From positions 62,001 through 126,000 of the forward strand of contig NZ_JAJJBU010000023.1 in the NCBI RefSeq assembly GCF_020905375.1: a DNA stretch of 64,000 nt. Reading direction: 5' to 3'. Of the stretch, positions 36,056-45,433 are shown piece after piece. The notes under the pieces were generated by a model. The model saw only the letters and a program-made list of their open reading frames with translations, was not told the origin of the DNA and did no database searches. Source of the stretch: Arthrobacter cryoconiti (GTDB lineage Bacteria > Actinomycetota > Actinomycetes > Actinomycetales > Micrococcaceae). The translations under genes were made by a program, and so were the position numbers. Each line of letters opens with the position of its first letter. Position 1 is the stretch's first letter.

Positions 36056-37762
36056 TTAAGACCTTATCGTGCCGGCATTGGTGACGGGGAATCCATGGTG
36101 AGCGAGTGCGGCCCGCAATTCGACCCTGTCGTCGAGGGAGATGTTCACGCCGCGTACCTCCTGAAAGATCTCATGTCCGCGTCCGGCCACCAAGATGGTA
36201 TCCGCAGCGCCGGCCAGCTCCACAGCCCGCCCGATGGCCTTGGCGCGGCTGGTGCTTTCCTCAATAACAGTGGAGAGCCCGTTCCGTTCGCGGGCCTCAA
36301 GCGCCCCCGCCAATACGCCGGCACGGATTGCTGCCGGGTCCTCATCATGCGGATCATCATCGGTGACCAACACCACGTCAGCATGTAGTGCCGCGATCGC
36401 CCCCATAATGGGCCGTTTACTTTGATCACGTTCCCCGGTTGCGCCAAAGACAACGATGACACGGGATCCTTCAACGGGAGAGCGAACAGCATCCAATGCA
36501 CGTTCCAGCGCGTCAGGGTTGTGGGCAAAATCCACCACGGCCACGGGTGCTGTGCCGACCAGTTGCATGCGTCCGGGCACATCTACAGTGAACGGGTCAT
36601 CTCGATCCAGAGCGTCTTGGAGCCTGGCTGCCACCTGGGCGTCGTCGAGTGTAGGAGTGTTGTCCAGCAAGGCATCAGCCACCATTGCAAGCGCTAAGGC
36701 CGCGTTGGAAACATTGAATCCTCCAGGCAGCCCTGTTTGAACGCGCAAGACCATGCCGCGGCCGTGCAGCTCAAAAGCTGATCCGATACCCTGGCGCCGC
36801 GTTCCACGCACCTTCCAATCAGCGCCCGAAAACTCTGGCGTTGCGCCGGGCGAACCCATCGCGCCCTTCTCTGCAGTCAGCAGAGTAGAAACGGGAATCG
36901 TGGCCTTCGCAGCCATTTCCCGGCCCCAGAGGTCATCGATGGTGACGACGGCAGCCCGGGAGTGCGCGGGGGTGAAGAGTTCGGCCTTGGTGGCAAAATA
37001 GGCTTCCATGTCCCCGTGCAGGTCCAGGTGGTCCTGGGTAAGATTCGTAAACCCTGCCACATCAAAGACGACTCCGTCGACTCTGCCAAAGGCCAGCGCA
37101 TGGGAGGAGACTTCCATGGAGGCCGCGTCCAAGCCACGCTCCGCCATGACAGCGAGCAATGCATGGACATCGGTGGACTCGGGGGTGGTCAGCTTACTCG
37201 GGATAGGCTCATCCCCGGCCAGAATCTCGATGGTGCCAATCAGACCAGTGGAATTGCCAAGCGCCCGTAACAGCGAATTCAAGAAGTAAGTCGTAGTGGT
37301 TTTGCCATTGGTGCCCGTCACGGCAAACAGCTCCACTCCACCAAGTCCTGTGTTCGCAGCCGTACCGTAGACCAACGCTGCGATCTCGCCGGCGACACCA
37401 CGAGGATCCGGGCAGCTCAAGACCGGCAGGTCGACGTGCTTCGCCAAAGCTTGGGCGCCGGCGTCGTCCGTCAAAATGGCGACGGCACCGGCAGTAGCCG
37501 CCGCAGCCCCAAATTGGTGCCCATGGACGTGCGCCCCCGGTAGGGCTATGTAGAGATCCCCCGGCACCACGCTGCGGGAGTCCGAAGTCACTCCACGCAC
37601 CGTTTGCTCAACGCTGGCCGCTAATCCACGGGCACCGGCAATAGCAGCAACACGTTTCAGTGTCACCGGATTTACGTGTGTGGGCCGCATCGTCGCGATT
37701 CCCCGGAGAGGAGCTGGCGCCTGGCCGGAAGGGGGCTGTTCCACGTGATGGATGTCTTTCAT
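36056..37762 (-). CDS. murE: UDP-MurNAc-dipeptide amino acid ligase MurE, predicted L-lysine type
   Basis: Adds the third stem-peptide residue. In 568 residues the ATP loop AVTGTNGKTTTTYFLNSLL, TPESTDVHALLAVMAERG and the C-terminal AGRGHEIFQEV are typical. At residues 469-472 the residue-3 specificity motif reads DDPH rather than the DNPR of diaminopimelate-adding enzymes, and is followed by an acidic DED. This points to L-lysine, as expected for Micrococcaceae. About 45 residues precede the conserved domain; ATG at residue 25 (MRPTHVNP) is an alternative start. Note the Lys prediction is from the motif alone. Confidence 0.94.
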   Translation of the reverse strand: MKDIHHVEQPPSGQAPAPLRGIATMRPTHVNPVTLKRVAAIAGARGLAASVEQTVRGVTSDSRSVVPGDLYIALPGAHVHGHQFGAAAATAGAVAILTDDAGAQALAKHVDLPVLSCPDPRGVAGEIAALVYGTAANTGLGGVELFAVTGTNGKTTTTYFLNSLLRALGNSTGLIGTIEILAGDEPIPSKLTTPESTDVHALLAVMAERGLDAASMEVSSHALAFGRVDGVVFDVAGFTNLTQDHLDLHGDMEAYFATKAELFTPAHSRAAVVTIDDLWGREMAAKATIPVSTLLTAEKGAMGSPGATPEFSGADWKVRGTRRQGIGSAFELHGRGMVLRVQTGLPGGFNVSNAALALAMVADALLDNTPTLDDAQVAARLQDALDRDDPFTVDVPGRMQLVGTAPVAVVDFAHNPDALERALDAVRSPVEGSRVIVVFGATGERDQSKRPIMGAIAALHADVVLVTDDDPHDEDPAAIRAGVLAGALEARERNGLSTVIEESTSRAKAIGRAVELAGAADTILVAGRGHEIFQEVRGVNISLDDRVELRAALAHHGFPVTNAGTIRS

Positions 37763-37783
37763 GTTGTGTTGGGCTGCCTAAGG

Positions 37784-39592
37784 CTATTCATAGAACTTGG
37801 GCAGCATGACGCTGGGAGTGGTGGACGGAGGAACGTCAAAAGTCCGCAGAACCTGTCCCATCACCTGATTAAACGTATACCCCTGGGTAACTCCGTAAAT
37901 GCTGCCCTGCGGCCGTTGAACAGTGATTGCTACCACGTATTGGGGGTCTTCCATGGGGGCCATGCCGATGAACGAGGACGTATAGCCGTCAAAGCCCACC
38001 CCGTTGTCAGCTGGTGCTTCCGCTGTCCCTGTCTTACCACCCACGCGGTAACCGGGTACGTTGACTACCTTGTAATCCGCCATAGTCACCACGCCTTCGA
38101 GCATGTCGCGCATGTCTTGGGCGGTCTTATTGTCTAGCACCTCAATCCCAGCGGCCTGCTGGACTTTTTCGACACTGCCGTCCGCAGCGGTGAAGGAATC
38201 GACGATTTGGGGCTTAAGCCTGGTGCCATTGTTAGCCACAGTCTGAAACACGAATGCTGTTTGCAGAGGTGTCTGGGCTACGCCCTGGCCAAATAGCACA
38301 GTGTACTGCTGTCGTCCGTCCCACTTCTGCCACGGGGCAAGAATGCCGGGACTTTCGCCCGGTAACTCAATCCCGGTCTTTTGGCCGACCCCGAACTTGT
38401 GGAACCAGTTATATCGCTGTTCGGGCGTGAGCTTGGAGCCCGCCAGGACCGTTCCGGTGTTCATAGAGTCCGAAATGATGCCAGCCAAGGTCCGCTTCTC
38501 GGTGCCGTGGACGAAAGCATCCGAGAACGTCTGACCGTCGATGCTCAACGTTGGCGGAACCAGGAACTGACTCAAGGGCGTAGCCAGACCCTCCGCCATG
38601 ACAGCCGAAGCTGTGATGGTTTTATCCGTGGAACCCGGTTCGACAATGGAGCTCACCGTGCGTGAACCGATGTCTTTGGTCGCCGAGGCACCGGGATCGT
38701 TGGGATTATAGGAATCACTGTCAGCGACGGCCGCGAGTTTACCCGTCTTCGATTCCAGCACTGTGATACTCACCCACTGGGCGCTGTACTGTTCTTTTTG
38801 CTGCTGCGCCGCTTGCTGAGCGTAATACTGAATATCCTGATTTATGGTCAGGGTGACGCTCGCTCCGTCCACCGATGGCACTGTTTTCACCGGCGCCGTG
38901 GGAATAATTATTCCGTTCTTGCCTGCTTGGTACGTCCTGGAGCCATCGGTACCGGTCAACTTCTCATTGAACGTCTGTTCGATGCCAGCCAATCCTTTGC
39001 CATCGGATCCAAGGAATCCAACGATTGGTCCACCCACGGAACCCATCGGATACACCCTTTTGGTCTGCGGCTCCGAGTAAATTCCCGGCACACCCAGCGC
39101 CGCGACCTGACTTTCCATGGCAGGGCTAACATCGCGAACAATATAGTTGAAAGCCTTTTCCCCGGTGGCGTTCGCCTTCACCTGCTCAAACGGTAAGCCA
39201 AGAACCGTGGCAAGCTTCATCAGTCCTTGTTCGCGAGTAAATGATTCCACGTCGCCAGAAATAGCATCACGGTGCTTGTACTGTGGATAAAGGGCACTAT
39301 TGATCTGGGAAACAGTGATGTCGTAGCGGATGATGCTCTCTGCCAAAACATGGCCGTTGGAATCAACTATCTTCCCGCGCACAGCCGGAAGTTTTTGCAC
39401 GACAGTTCGCTGAGTTTCTGCGGCTTCAGCCATGTTTCCGACGTCGAGGCCTTGAATCATGACGAGCTTGCCAGCAATGACCAGCAGGAATACCAGCATG
39501 AGCGTGAAGCCGATTCGCATCCGGCCGCGCCCAATTTTGTCAGCCAGACGCGCAGCTGCACCTTGTGCCGTGTGCGGAGAATTGTGTGCCAC
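37784..39592 (-). CDS. ftsI: Septal penicillin-binding protein FtsI (class B)
   Basis: Transpeptidase that crosslinks septal peptidoglycan with FtsW. In 602 residues a single membrane helix (about 27-47) precedes the dimerisation domain and a transpeptidase domain with catalytic S321-T-D-K324, the SxN motif in SDSMNTG (about 385) and KTGTAEAPADNG near 514. A Met-Leu-Pro tail ends the protein. The usual motif is STxK with Phe; here Asp occupies that position, an unremarkable but visible variation. Confidence 0.96.
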   Translation of the reverse strand: MAHNSPHTAQGAAARLADKIGRGRMRIGFTLMLVFLLVIAGKLVMIQGLDVGNMAEAAETQRTVVQKLPAVRGKIVDSNGHVLAESIIRYDITVSQINSALYPQYKHRDAISGDVESFTREQGLMKLATVLGLPFEQVKANATGEKAFNYIVRDVSPAMESQVAALGVPGIYSEPQTKRVYPMGSVGGPIVGFLGSDGKGLAGIEQTFNEKLTGTDGSRTYQAGKNGIIIPTAPVKTVPSVDGASVTLTINQDIQYYAQQAAQQQKEQYSAQWVSITVLESKTGKLAAVADSDSYNPNDPGASATKDIGSRTVSSIVEPGSTDKTITASAVMAEGLATPLSQFLVPPTLSIDGQTFSDAFVHGTEKRTLAGIISDSMNTGTVLAGSKLTPEQRYNWFHKFGVGQKTGIELPGESPGILAPWQKWDGRQQYTVLFGQGVAQTPLQTAFVFQTVANNGTRLKPQIVDSFTAADGSVEKVQQAAGIEVLDNKTAQDMRDMLEGVVTMADYKVVNVPGYRVGGKTGTAEAPADNGVGFDGYTSSFIGMAPMEDPQYVVAITVQRPQGSIYGVTQGYTFNQVMGQVLRTFDVPPSTTPSVMLPKFYE

Positions 39593-39667
39593 TGCGTGTC
39601 CTTGCTGCCAGTTTGTCGTGCTGCCTCAGCGACGGGGGCCCTGCTGGACTCCGACGATGTTCACACC

Positions 39668-40354
39668 TTAGCTGCCCTTTTGGGCCGGTGCCGGGATGGT
39701 GCCTCCGTTGAGATCTGGAGCCGCAGGCTCCGGCGCAGCCGGAACTATTGGGGCCATCTCTTTCCCTGGAGTGCTCTGACCAGGAGCCGTTGTCCCGCCC
39801 GAGTCCTTCGCCGCGGGACTCAGCGGCGACGCGCCAGCTTGATCTTTGGACTTGTTGACGTCAGCGGCCGGGATGGAGACCAATCCCTTGGTATCTAAGG
39901 TTGCGGGCAGTGGATTGCCGGAAACCTTTTGGCTGCGGACATCAATTTGTCCTGTCGAGGCTGCCGGCACCATGCCCATGCCCGTGGCGCGGCTGACAAG
40001 ACTTTGTGGTGCGCGTTGCGCACTCAGGTCAAGTTCGAGTGCCTGGTTGGACTTCTCCAAATTGCTTTGTGCCGTCTTCAAATCCACCAGCTTGTACTGT
40101 CCCTGCGAAAGTGAAACGCTCATGACCAACACTGCCGCTAGTGCAGCGGATGCCAGCAGCAGCACCAAAACTATCAAGGGCTTCCAATTGCGCCGGGGCA
40201 CGGTGACCACCAAGGACAGCGGTGTTCGTGCCTTGGAGTCTGCAGAGTCTGGCGCCGACGTTGGGTTGCCGGACTTATCCGGGGCAACAGGGACCAACTT
40301 CCGTGCGGTATTGCCCACAATGTCCTGTGCACCACCGGGGAAAAAACTACTCAC
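39668..40354 (-). CDS. ftsL: FtsL-like divisome protein with long C-terminal Pro/Ala-rich tail
   Basis: Located exactly where ftsL lies, between rsmH and ftsI. The 228-residue protein has a cytoplasmic N-terminus of about 55, one membrane helix (about 59-80), a short leucine-zipper-like periplasmic stretch (about 88-120, [20 protein letters not shown]) and then about 110 residues rich in Pro, Ala and Ser, longer than classical FtsL (about 100-120 residues in total). The start GTG overlaps the rsmH stop as GTGA. Identity rests on position and topology rather than sequence, as is normal for this family. Confidence 0.85.
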   Translation of the reverse strand: MSSFFPGGAQDIVGNTARKLVPVAPDKSGNPTSAPDSADSKARTPLSLVVTVPRRNWKPLIVLVLLLASAALAAVLVMSVSLSQGQYKLVDLKTAQSNLEKSNQALELDLSAQRAPQSLVSRATGMGMVPAASTGQIDVRSQKVSGNPLPATLDTKGLVSIPAADVNKSKDQAGASPLSPAAKDSGGTTAPGQSTPGKEMAPIVPAAPEPAAPDLNGGTIPAPAQKGS

Positions 40355-41349
40355 AGCCCGCTCCTGACTCTCACTTTTTCCACTGCCCGCAACCGAGCCG
40401 AGGCAGCCCTGGGGTTCTCCGCTATTTCTTGCGCTGTCGGCGTTTCAGTTCCCTTGGTCAAGCGCTTCAAGGTTGCTTTGTGCTCTTCAAGCTCCACGGG
40501 GAAGCCAGCCGGCGCACTAGAACGCGAGCCCGCGGCAAAGACGCCTTTGACTATTTTGTCTTCGAGCGAGTGATACGACATGACCACTGCCCGTCCGTGG
40601 AGAACCAGGGCCTCCACTGCTGCGGGGACGGCGCGTTCAAGCACATTCAATTCTTCGTTGACTTCGATTCGTAGCGCTTGGAACGTACGTTTGGCAGGGT
40701 GTCCACCAGTGCGCGCAGCACTAGCCGGAACCACGTTGCGGATGATCTCCACGAGTTCGCCCGTGTGTGTGATCGGGGCACGATCCCGCGCAGCCACAAT
40801 ATGGTTGGCTATGCGGCCAGCAAATTTCTCCTCGCCCCATTTACGGATGATCCGCACCAGTTCTTCTTCGGAATATCCATTGACGACGTCGGCGGCAGTA
40901 GCACCGCGACTTGTGTCCATGCGCATATCCAGCGGCGCATCAAATGAATAGGCAAATCCACGTTCACGCTCGTCAAGTTGCAAAGAGGAAACACCTAAGT
41001 CCATCAAGATGCCATCAACTTTTGCAATCCCGAGCTCGCTAAGCACGCTCGGAATCTCGTCATACACTGCATGAACCAAGCTGGCGCGTGTGGCAAAGCG
41101 GGCAAGCCGTTCTCCAGCAAGCCCTAGCGCCTCGGTGTCTCTGTCAATACCCACAAGGCGCAAATCGGGATTGCGTTCTAGCATCGCCTCGCTGTGTCCG
41201 CCCATCCCCAGCGTGGCATCAATGACAATGGGTGCCCGCCCGCTCTGGCGTGCCGCATCAAAGGCAGGGGCTAGAAGATTGATGCACCGATCTTTCAGCA
41301 CCGGAGTGTGGCGCTCGGACGTGGGTGGCGTGGAATTCTCCGACGTCAT
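40351..41349 (-). CDS. rsmH: 16S rRNA (cytosine1402-N4)-methyltransferase
   Basis: Methylates 16S rRNA C1402 using S-adenosylmethionine. Start ATG 41349 (MTSENSTPP) has GGAGG upstream; the frame to 41373 is not supported. In 332 residues [27 protein letters not shown] (SAM loop), GIDRDTEAL and [32 protein letters not shown] are diagnostic. It is about 230 bases after mraZ in the mraZ-led operon. Confidence 0.97.
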   Translation of the reverse strand: MTSENSTPPTSERHTPVLKDRCINLLAPAFDAARQSGRAPIVIDATLGMGGHSEAMLERNPDLRLVGIDRDTEALGLAGERLARFATRASLVHAVYDEIPSVLSELGIAKVDGILMDLGVSSLQLDERERGFAYSFDAPLDMRMDTSRGATAADVVNGYSEEELVRIIRKWGEEKFAGRIANHIVAARDRAPITHTGELVEIIRNVVPASAARTGGHPAKRTFQALRIEVNEELNVLERAVPAAVEALVLHGRAVVMSYHSLEDKIVKGVFAAGSRSSAPAGFPVELEEHKATLKRLTKGTETPTAQEIAENPRAASARLRAVEKVRVRSGL

Positions 41350-41580
41350 CACGCCTCCATTTCCTTGGATCAAACGACTAGTGCCGATTACTGGGTGGAT
41401 CTTTCACTCAAGCGAGGTATGGTTCGAATCTTGTTGAATCAGATCCCCCTCCGCGCCGATCCATGTCCAGCCTGGCTCCGGGGAAGGGAAGCCAGGATTG
41501 ACACTGACGGGCGGCTGGAGATCTCATCCAAAAGGACGTAACCCACGTGGTAATTCCGCTCTGAAACTGTTGTGTTGCTT

Positions 41581-42015
41581 TTACTGCACGGCTCCCGGAA
41601 CGGAATCCTCATCCATTTCCGCAAAAGCCTTTTCCTGCTGTATCAAATACTCACTCCAAGCTGCGGCGTCCCAAATCTCGGCACGGTTGCCTGCGCCGAT
41701 CACCACCAACTCACGGTCAAGTCCTGCATAAGCCCGCAACGTGGGCGGAATGGTTACTCGTCCCTGCTTGTCAGGAACCTCATCTGACGCCCCCGAAAGA
41801 AGGATTCGGCCGTAGTCGCGAGCTTGTCGATTTTGCATGGGCGCACCGACCATGTCCGCGTGGACCTTCTCAAACTCCCTGGCACTAAAAACGTAAATGC
41901 AGTGCTCTTGCCCCTTGGTTAGGACAAGCCCGCCAGCAAGTTCCTCCCGGAACTTGGCAGGAAGGATAATCCGGCCCTTCTCATCAAGACGCGGGGAGTG
42001 TGTTCCAAGAAACAT
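41581..42015 (-). CDS. mraZ: Division/cell wall operon regulator MraZ
   Basis: DNA-binding regulator of the dcw operon with two AbrB-like SpoVT repeats. The 144-residue protein carries [15 protein letters not shown]-type ([17 protein letters not shown]) and the second repeat [28 protein letters not shown]. It is first in the minus-strand cluster. The ATG has GAGGCGG upstream. GTGGAG boxes 60 bases upstream are the likely autoregulatory site. Confidence 0.96.
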   Translation of the reverse strand: MFLGTHSPRLDEKGRIILPAKFREELAGGLVLTKGQEHCIYVFSAREFEKVHADMVGAPMQNRQARDYGRILLSGASDEVPDKQGRVTIPPTLRAYAGLDRELVVIGAGNRAEIWDAAAWSEYLIQQEKAFAEMDEDSVPGAVQ

Positions 42016-42076
42016 GCCCCACCGCCTCAGTTGTTGAGTCCATTAATGCCGAATGTCACCTTTTCCCGCTTATGCG

Positions 42077-42102
42077 CTCCACATTACTCCACAATCCTCC
42101 AC
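42077..42102 (-). promoter_or_regulatory. Three GTGGAG boxes, candidate MraZ operator
   Basis: Reading the minus strand, GTGGAG occurs at 42097-42102, 42087-42092 and 42077-42082, exactly 10 bp apart, about 60-85 bases before the mraZ start. Equally spaced direct repeats upstream of mraZ are the known target architecture of MraZ in other bacteria (different core sequences). Assignment is by position and spacing. Confidence 0.75.
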
Positions 42103-42433
42103 CGTCAATGACACAGGAGCGTCATCGTCAGGCGTGTCGGCCAGAATTCGTTGCCAATTCAGGGAAGTTTTAGCAATTGGATAGTGGAGGGATATTTTTC
42201 ATGTAGCGCTTTTACGCTGGCAGAACCACGTTCGGTTCGCTTCAAATCACGAGGATGGCAGCAAACACACCCACTAATCCCCCGATCAAGGGCTTCCTCT
42301 GGAACACCGTGGGGGAAAGTGGAGGACTCTGGTTACTTCTGCGGCACCTCACGCCGTTTTAGCGCAGACGTGGTGAGTTCAATCGTTTGTATTTTGCCGC
42401 TACGTCTTTGAAATAACGTCCTTAAACACAAAA

Positions 42434-42452
42434 AGGCCCGGGACTGGGGCCT
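42434..42452 (-). terminator. Rho-independent terminator for the DUF3040 gene
   Basis: On the minus strand AGGCCC, a 7-base loop and GGGCCT are followed directly by TTTT GTGTTT. It lies 250 bases downstream of the DUF3040 stop and upstream of the mraZ promoter region, insulating the dcw operon. Confidence 0.7.
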
Positions 42453-42701
42453 AAAACAGCGACTCTGATTGAGCGCGAGACTTCGATTTCTAAAATTTTG
42501 ATCGCTACACCAGCGACGCTCGGACAACTGCAGGGGAGCTTACATGGCTAATATGCCATCCACGTCCAGCCACCGTCCACGCCCGTCCACCAAGGGAATC
42601 TCGAATGGCTGATCCATCCGGACGCGCTGGAAAAATGTTCAAGCTCGATGAGGCCCTGAGCCCACCCCGAACTTATCAGCGCCGTCTTGCGCTCTAAGAA
42701 A

Positions 42702-43085
42702 TCACTGTTCGCGGCGGCGCTCTTCCCAGCGTTCTTCAAGATTGTTCATGAAACCACTCTTTTGTTTCGAGGCCGTTTTGACCCCGGGTGTGGGTTGGCT
42801 CGTGAACTTGGGTCGAGACGTAGCAAAGTACACGCCTGCGCCCATGATGAGGAACCCCAAGACTCCCACCACGATCCCGGCCGCAACAGTATTTTGGGAG
42901 ACGGCAACGCCACCCAATAAGACTAGAATGCCGACGATCAAGACGAGGACGCCGATCACAATGTGACGGGTGGAAAGCGAACGGACCGGGTCCGATGCCA
43001 GAGCATTGGCAAACTTAGGATCTTCCGCGTGCAACTGCTGCTCCAATTGGTCAAGCAGTCTTTGCTCGTGCTCAGAGAGTGGCAT
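42702..43085 (-). CDS. DUF3040 small membrane protein
   Basis: A 127-residue protein starting MPLSEHEQRLLDQLEQQLHAEDPKFA, the hallmark N-terminus of the DUF3040 family, followed by two membrane helices (about 42-62 and 66-86) and a basic tail. ATG 43085 with GGAGG just upstream is the start; a longer frame to 43139 is not supported. The family is found across actinobacteria near mraZ. Its role is unknown. Confidence 0.9.
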   Translation of the reverse strand: MPLSEHEQRLLDQLEQQLHAEDPKFANALASDPVRSLSTRHIVIGVLVLIVGILVLLGGVAVSQNTVAAGIVVGVLGFLIMGAGVYFATSRPKFTSQPTPGVKTASKQKSGFMNNLEERWEERRREQ

Positions 43086-43368
43086 GACGACCTCCTTCAG
43101 TTCAGGGCCATGGGCGTCTTTTCCAGTCAACGTTTCCAAGGCCTTGTTTAGTTCCCGAAGACAGGTCCACCGATTTTAGTTTCGGTTGCCGCCGAGGTTC
43201 CATCAAGTTCCGGAGCCGTTGCCAAGAGAACTCCTACTACTAACAATAGGCGTGATTGAGCATAACTGAAACCCGCAAAGCCACAGGCTTGACTAAAGAT
43301 CGGTGCGCTCCGTGCTGGCAGTCTGGACACAGCCAATTGCCGCGCGGGAAAAAGGGCCCCGACCACTA

Positions 43369-44664
43369 TCAGGGAGTTCCCGCAGTTCCCTGTTGCGGCT
43401 TGTCTGCCAGCAATCTAGCGGGCACGATGAGGGCTGCGCCAAACTTGGCCGCAATGGCATCGGAGGCGACCTCTGCGCTGCGGCCGTTACCCTCACGTCT
43501 ATCTAAGCTGAACTGCAATGGCACTGAGCCGACCGACTCTAACGCTTCCATTCGCACACCGATCAGGCGCACGCTCTGAGGACGGCGACCCAACATCCGC
43601 AGCAGTCCAACCGCGCCGTCGTAGATCGCTCCCGCGCTATCGACGCCGGCCACCAACGACTTGGAGCGGCTGATCGTGGCAAAGTCCGAGTACTTGATTT
43701 TCAATACGATTGTGCGTCCTGTCAGCGCAGCCCCCCGAAGTCGGGCTGCCACTTTGTGAGCTAGGCGCAGCAGTTCCCTCGTCAGGACTTCGTCACTGTA
43801 GGTATCGACGGCAAAAGTCTCCTCAGCACCAATGCTCTTCTCCGTGCGAGTCGGAGTTACTGGCCGAGGGTCCCGTCCCCAGGAGAGCTCATACAACACC
43901 CTCCCTCCTGATCCGAGCCTTTTTTGCAAGGCTGTAACTGGCGTGGCGGCGAGGTCGGCCACACTAAAGATACCCAGCCGGTTCAATGACTCCAGTGTTT
44001 TAGCTCCCACACCCCACAAAGCCTGAACCGGAAGAGCATGCAGGTACTCGACCGTGCGGTCTTTTTCAATAAGTAGCATGCCATCCGGTTTACATCTGGT
44101 GGAAGCGATCTTCGCAACGAATTTCGAGGCGGCAATACCCACTGAGGCTGTGATCCCCAGTTCGGCGGCCACTCGTCGGCGTACCAGCGCACCGATCTCC
44201 AGCGGAGACCCTAATCGCCTGAGGGCACCGCTGATATCAAGAAATGCCTCGTCAACGCTGAGTGGTTCCACAATGTCCGTGATGGAGTTGAATAGAGACA
44301 TCACTTCTTTGGAGACTTCACGGTAAAGTTCGTGCCGCGGATTGATCACGACGGCGGTTGGTGCCATTCGCAGAGCAGACACCATGGGCATCGCGGAGCG
44401 GACCCCAAACTTTCTCGCCTCATAAGAGGCCGAAAGCACGACGGAGCGTCCCTCCGGAAATCCAACAATGACCGGTTTGCCACGCAACTGCGGATGATCA
44501 CGTAATTCCACTGTCACAAAAAACGCATCCATATCAACGTGCATGATGGTGCAATCGGTCTGGTCAAGGACCCTGCCAAATTGTTCTCGACGTAGTTCTT
44601 CCTCACGCATGCCCGCCTTGGCAGGTAATGGGCGCTGAAGTATGCGTCGGGGCTGTTGTTCCAC
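43369..44664 (-). CDS. dinB: DNA polymerase IV (Y family)
   Basis: Translesion polymerase. In 431 residues the catalytic acidic residues are in IMHVDMDAFFVTVELRD and PLSVDEAFLDISG; the helix-hairpin-helix ALWGVGAKTLESLNRLGI and the little-finger region (TFAVDTYSDEVLTREL) follow. The N-terminus carries about 38 extra residues before the first catalytic Asp. No clear SOS box was located upstream by eye. No C-terminal clamp-binding motif could be assigned. Confidence 0.95.
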   Translation of the reverse strand: MEQQPRRILQRPLPAKAGMREEELRREQFGRVLDQTDCTIMHVDMDAFFVTVELRDHPQLRGKPVIVGFPEGRSVVLSASYEARKFGVRSAMPMVSALRMAPTAVVINPRHELYREVSKEVMSLFNSITDIVEPLSVDEAFLDISGALRRLGSPLEIGALVRRRVAAELGITASVGIAASKFVAKIASTRCKPDGMLLIEKDRTVEYLHALPVQALWGVGAKTLESLNRLGIFSVADLAATPVTALQKRLGSGGRVLYELSWGRDPRPVTPTRTEKSIGAEETFAVDTYSDEVLTRELLRLAHKVAARLRGAALTGRTIVLKIKYSDFATISRSKSLVAGVDSAGAIYDGAVGLLRMLGRRPQSVRLIGVRMEALESVGSVPLQFSLDRREGNGRSAEVASDAIAAKFGAALIVPARLLADKPQQGTAGTP

Positions 44665-44771
44665 CCCTCAAGTCTAATGACAGCCTCTGACACCACTGGG
44701 ATCGGGAATTATGCCCTGGCAAGTAGGTAAACTGGGATCAGCCCACTGCACCGGCAGCGAAGGAACCCACG

Positions 44772-45344
44772 ATGATCCGCTCAAATGCTCACCATTCACC
44801 CCTCAAGCCTGGCCCACGCGGGTACGTCGTGGCGGCGTCGGTGATCTCCGCTGTCATAGTCCTCTCCGGATGTTCGGGTGGAACTGTTTCCACGCCTTCT
44901 CGTACTCCGCTAAGTTCTAGTGCCTCCAGCAGTGCCAGTGCAACGTCGGCCACCTCTTCGGCAGCGACCAGTGCCGCCGCGTCGGCCCAAGCGACTGCAG
45001 AAACAGCTGTCAAGGAGCTAGTCGCTGGCTTCCCTGCCACGTTAATTCCGCTCATGCCCGGCGCACAGGTTCAAGGTTCCACCCTCCAGCGCAGCACACC
45101 TCTCTCCGCGGCGTCAATGACGGCCACGATCACCGCCACGCCCGCCGAGGTCCTGGCCTACTACAGCCAAGTGTTCCAAGCTCAAGGTTTCACGGCGCAA
45201 CCAGGTGACACCGTCGATGGAGTCCCGCTGAAAACGTTCGTTCGTGCTGCCGGACAAGAGATCGTGATCGTCTCAGTGGTGCAAACCGGCGACAGTGCCA
45301 CCGTCACCGTCGGTGCCACTGTCCTGCCAGGGTCCTTAAAGTAA
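44772..45344 (+). CDS. Predicted lipoprotein of unknown function
   Basis: A 190-residue protein with an N-terminal export signal and lipobox VLSGC (Cys about residue 36), then a Ser/Thr/Ala-rich linker (about 40-75) and a compact C-terminal domain (about 76-190) that repeats alternating beta-type segments (FPATLIPLMPGAQVQGSTLQ, TATITATPAEVLAYYSQVFQAQGF). GAAGGA supports the ATG. The lone gene sits between divergent dinB and idsA. I recognise no family; the C-terminal part resembles small actinobacterial lipoproteins that bind cell-envelope material, without proof. Confidence 0.8.
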   Translation: MIRSNAHHSPLKPGPRGYVVAASVISAVIVLSGCSGGTVSTPSRTPLSSSASSSASATSATSSAATSAAASAQATAETAVKELVAGFPATLIPLMPGAQVQGSTLQRSTPLSAASMTATITATPAEVLAYYSQVFQAQGFTAQPGDTVDGVPLKTFVRAAGQEIVIVSVVQTGDSATVTVGATVLPGSLK

Positions 45345-45433
45345 CTCAAGCCCCAACTGCACAACCGTATGAGCGCTCCAGCCCTTAGCCTTCCGAACCC
45401 GAGCCGCCCACCAAAAACAAGGAATCAACAATC

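Larger units (their letters stand above)
42016..42701. other. Gene-free region between mraZ and the DUF3040 gene
   Basis: About 690 bases holding the mraZ leader, the three GTGGAG boxes, probably one or more dcw promoters, and a terminator at 42434-42452. Short open frames here lack ribosome sites and composition typical of the neighbours. Two isolated GTGGAG copies on the plus strand (near 42186 and 42320) are in the opposite orientation and do not form an array. Confidence 0.6.

Noticed and set aside
42151-42411. Plus-strand frame of 86 codons upstream of mraZ
   Set aside because: No ribosome site or family; lies in promoter and regulatory DNA.
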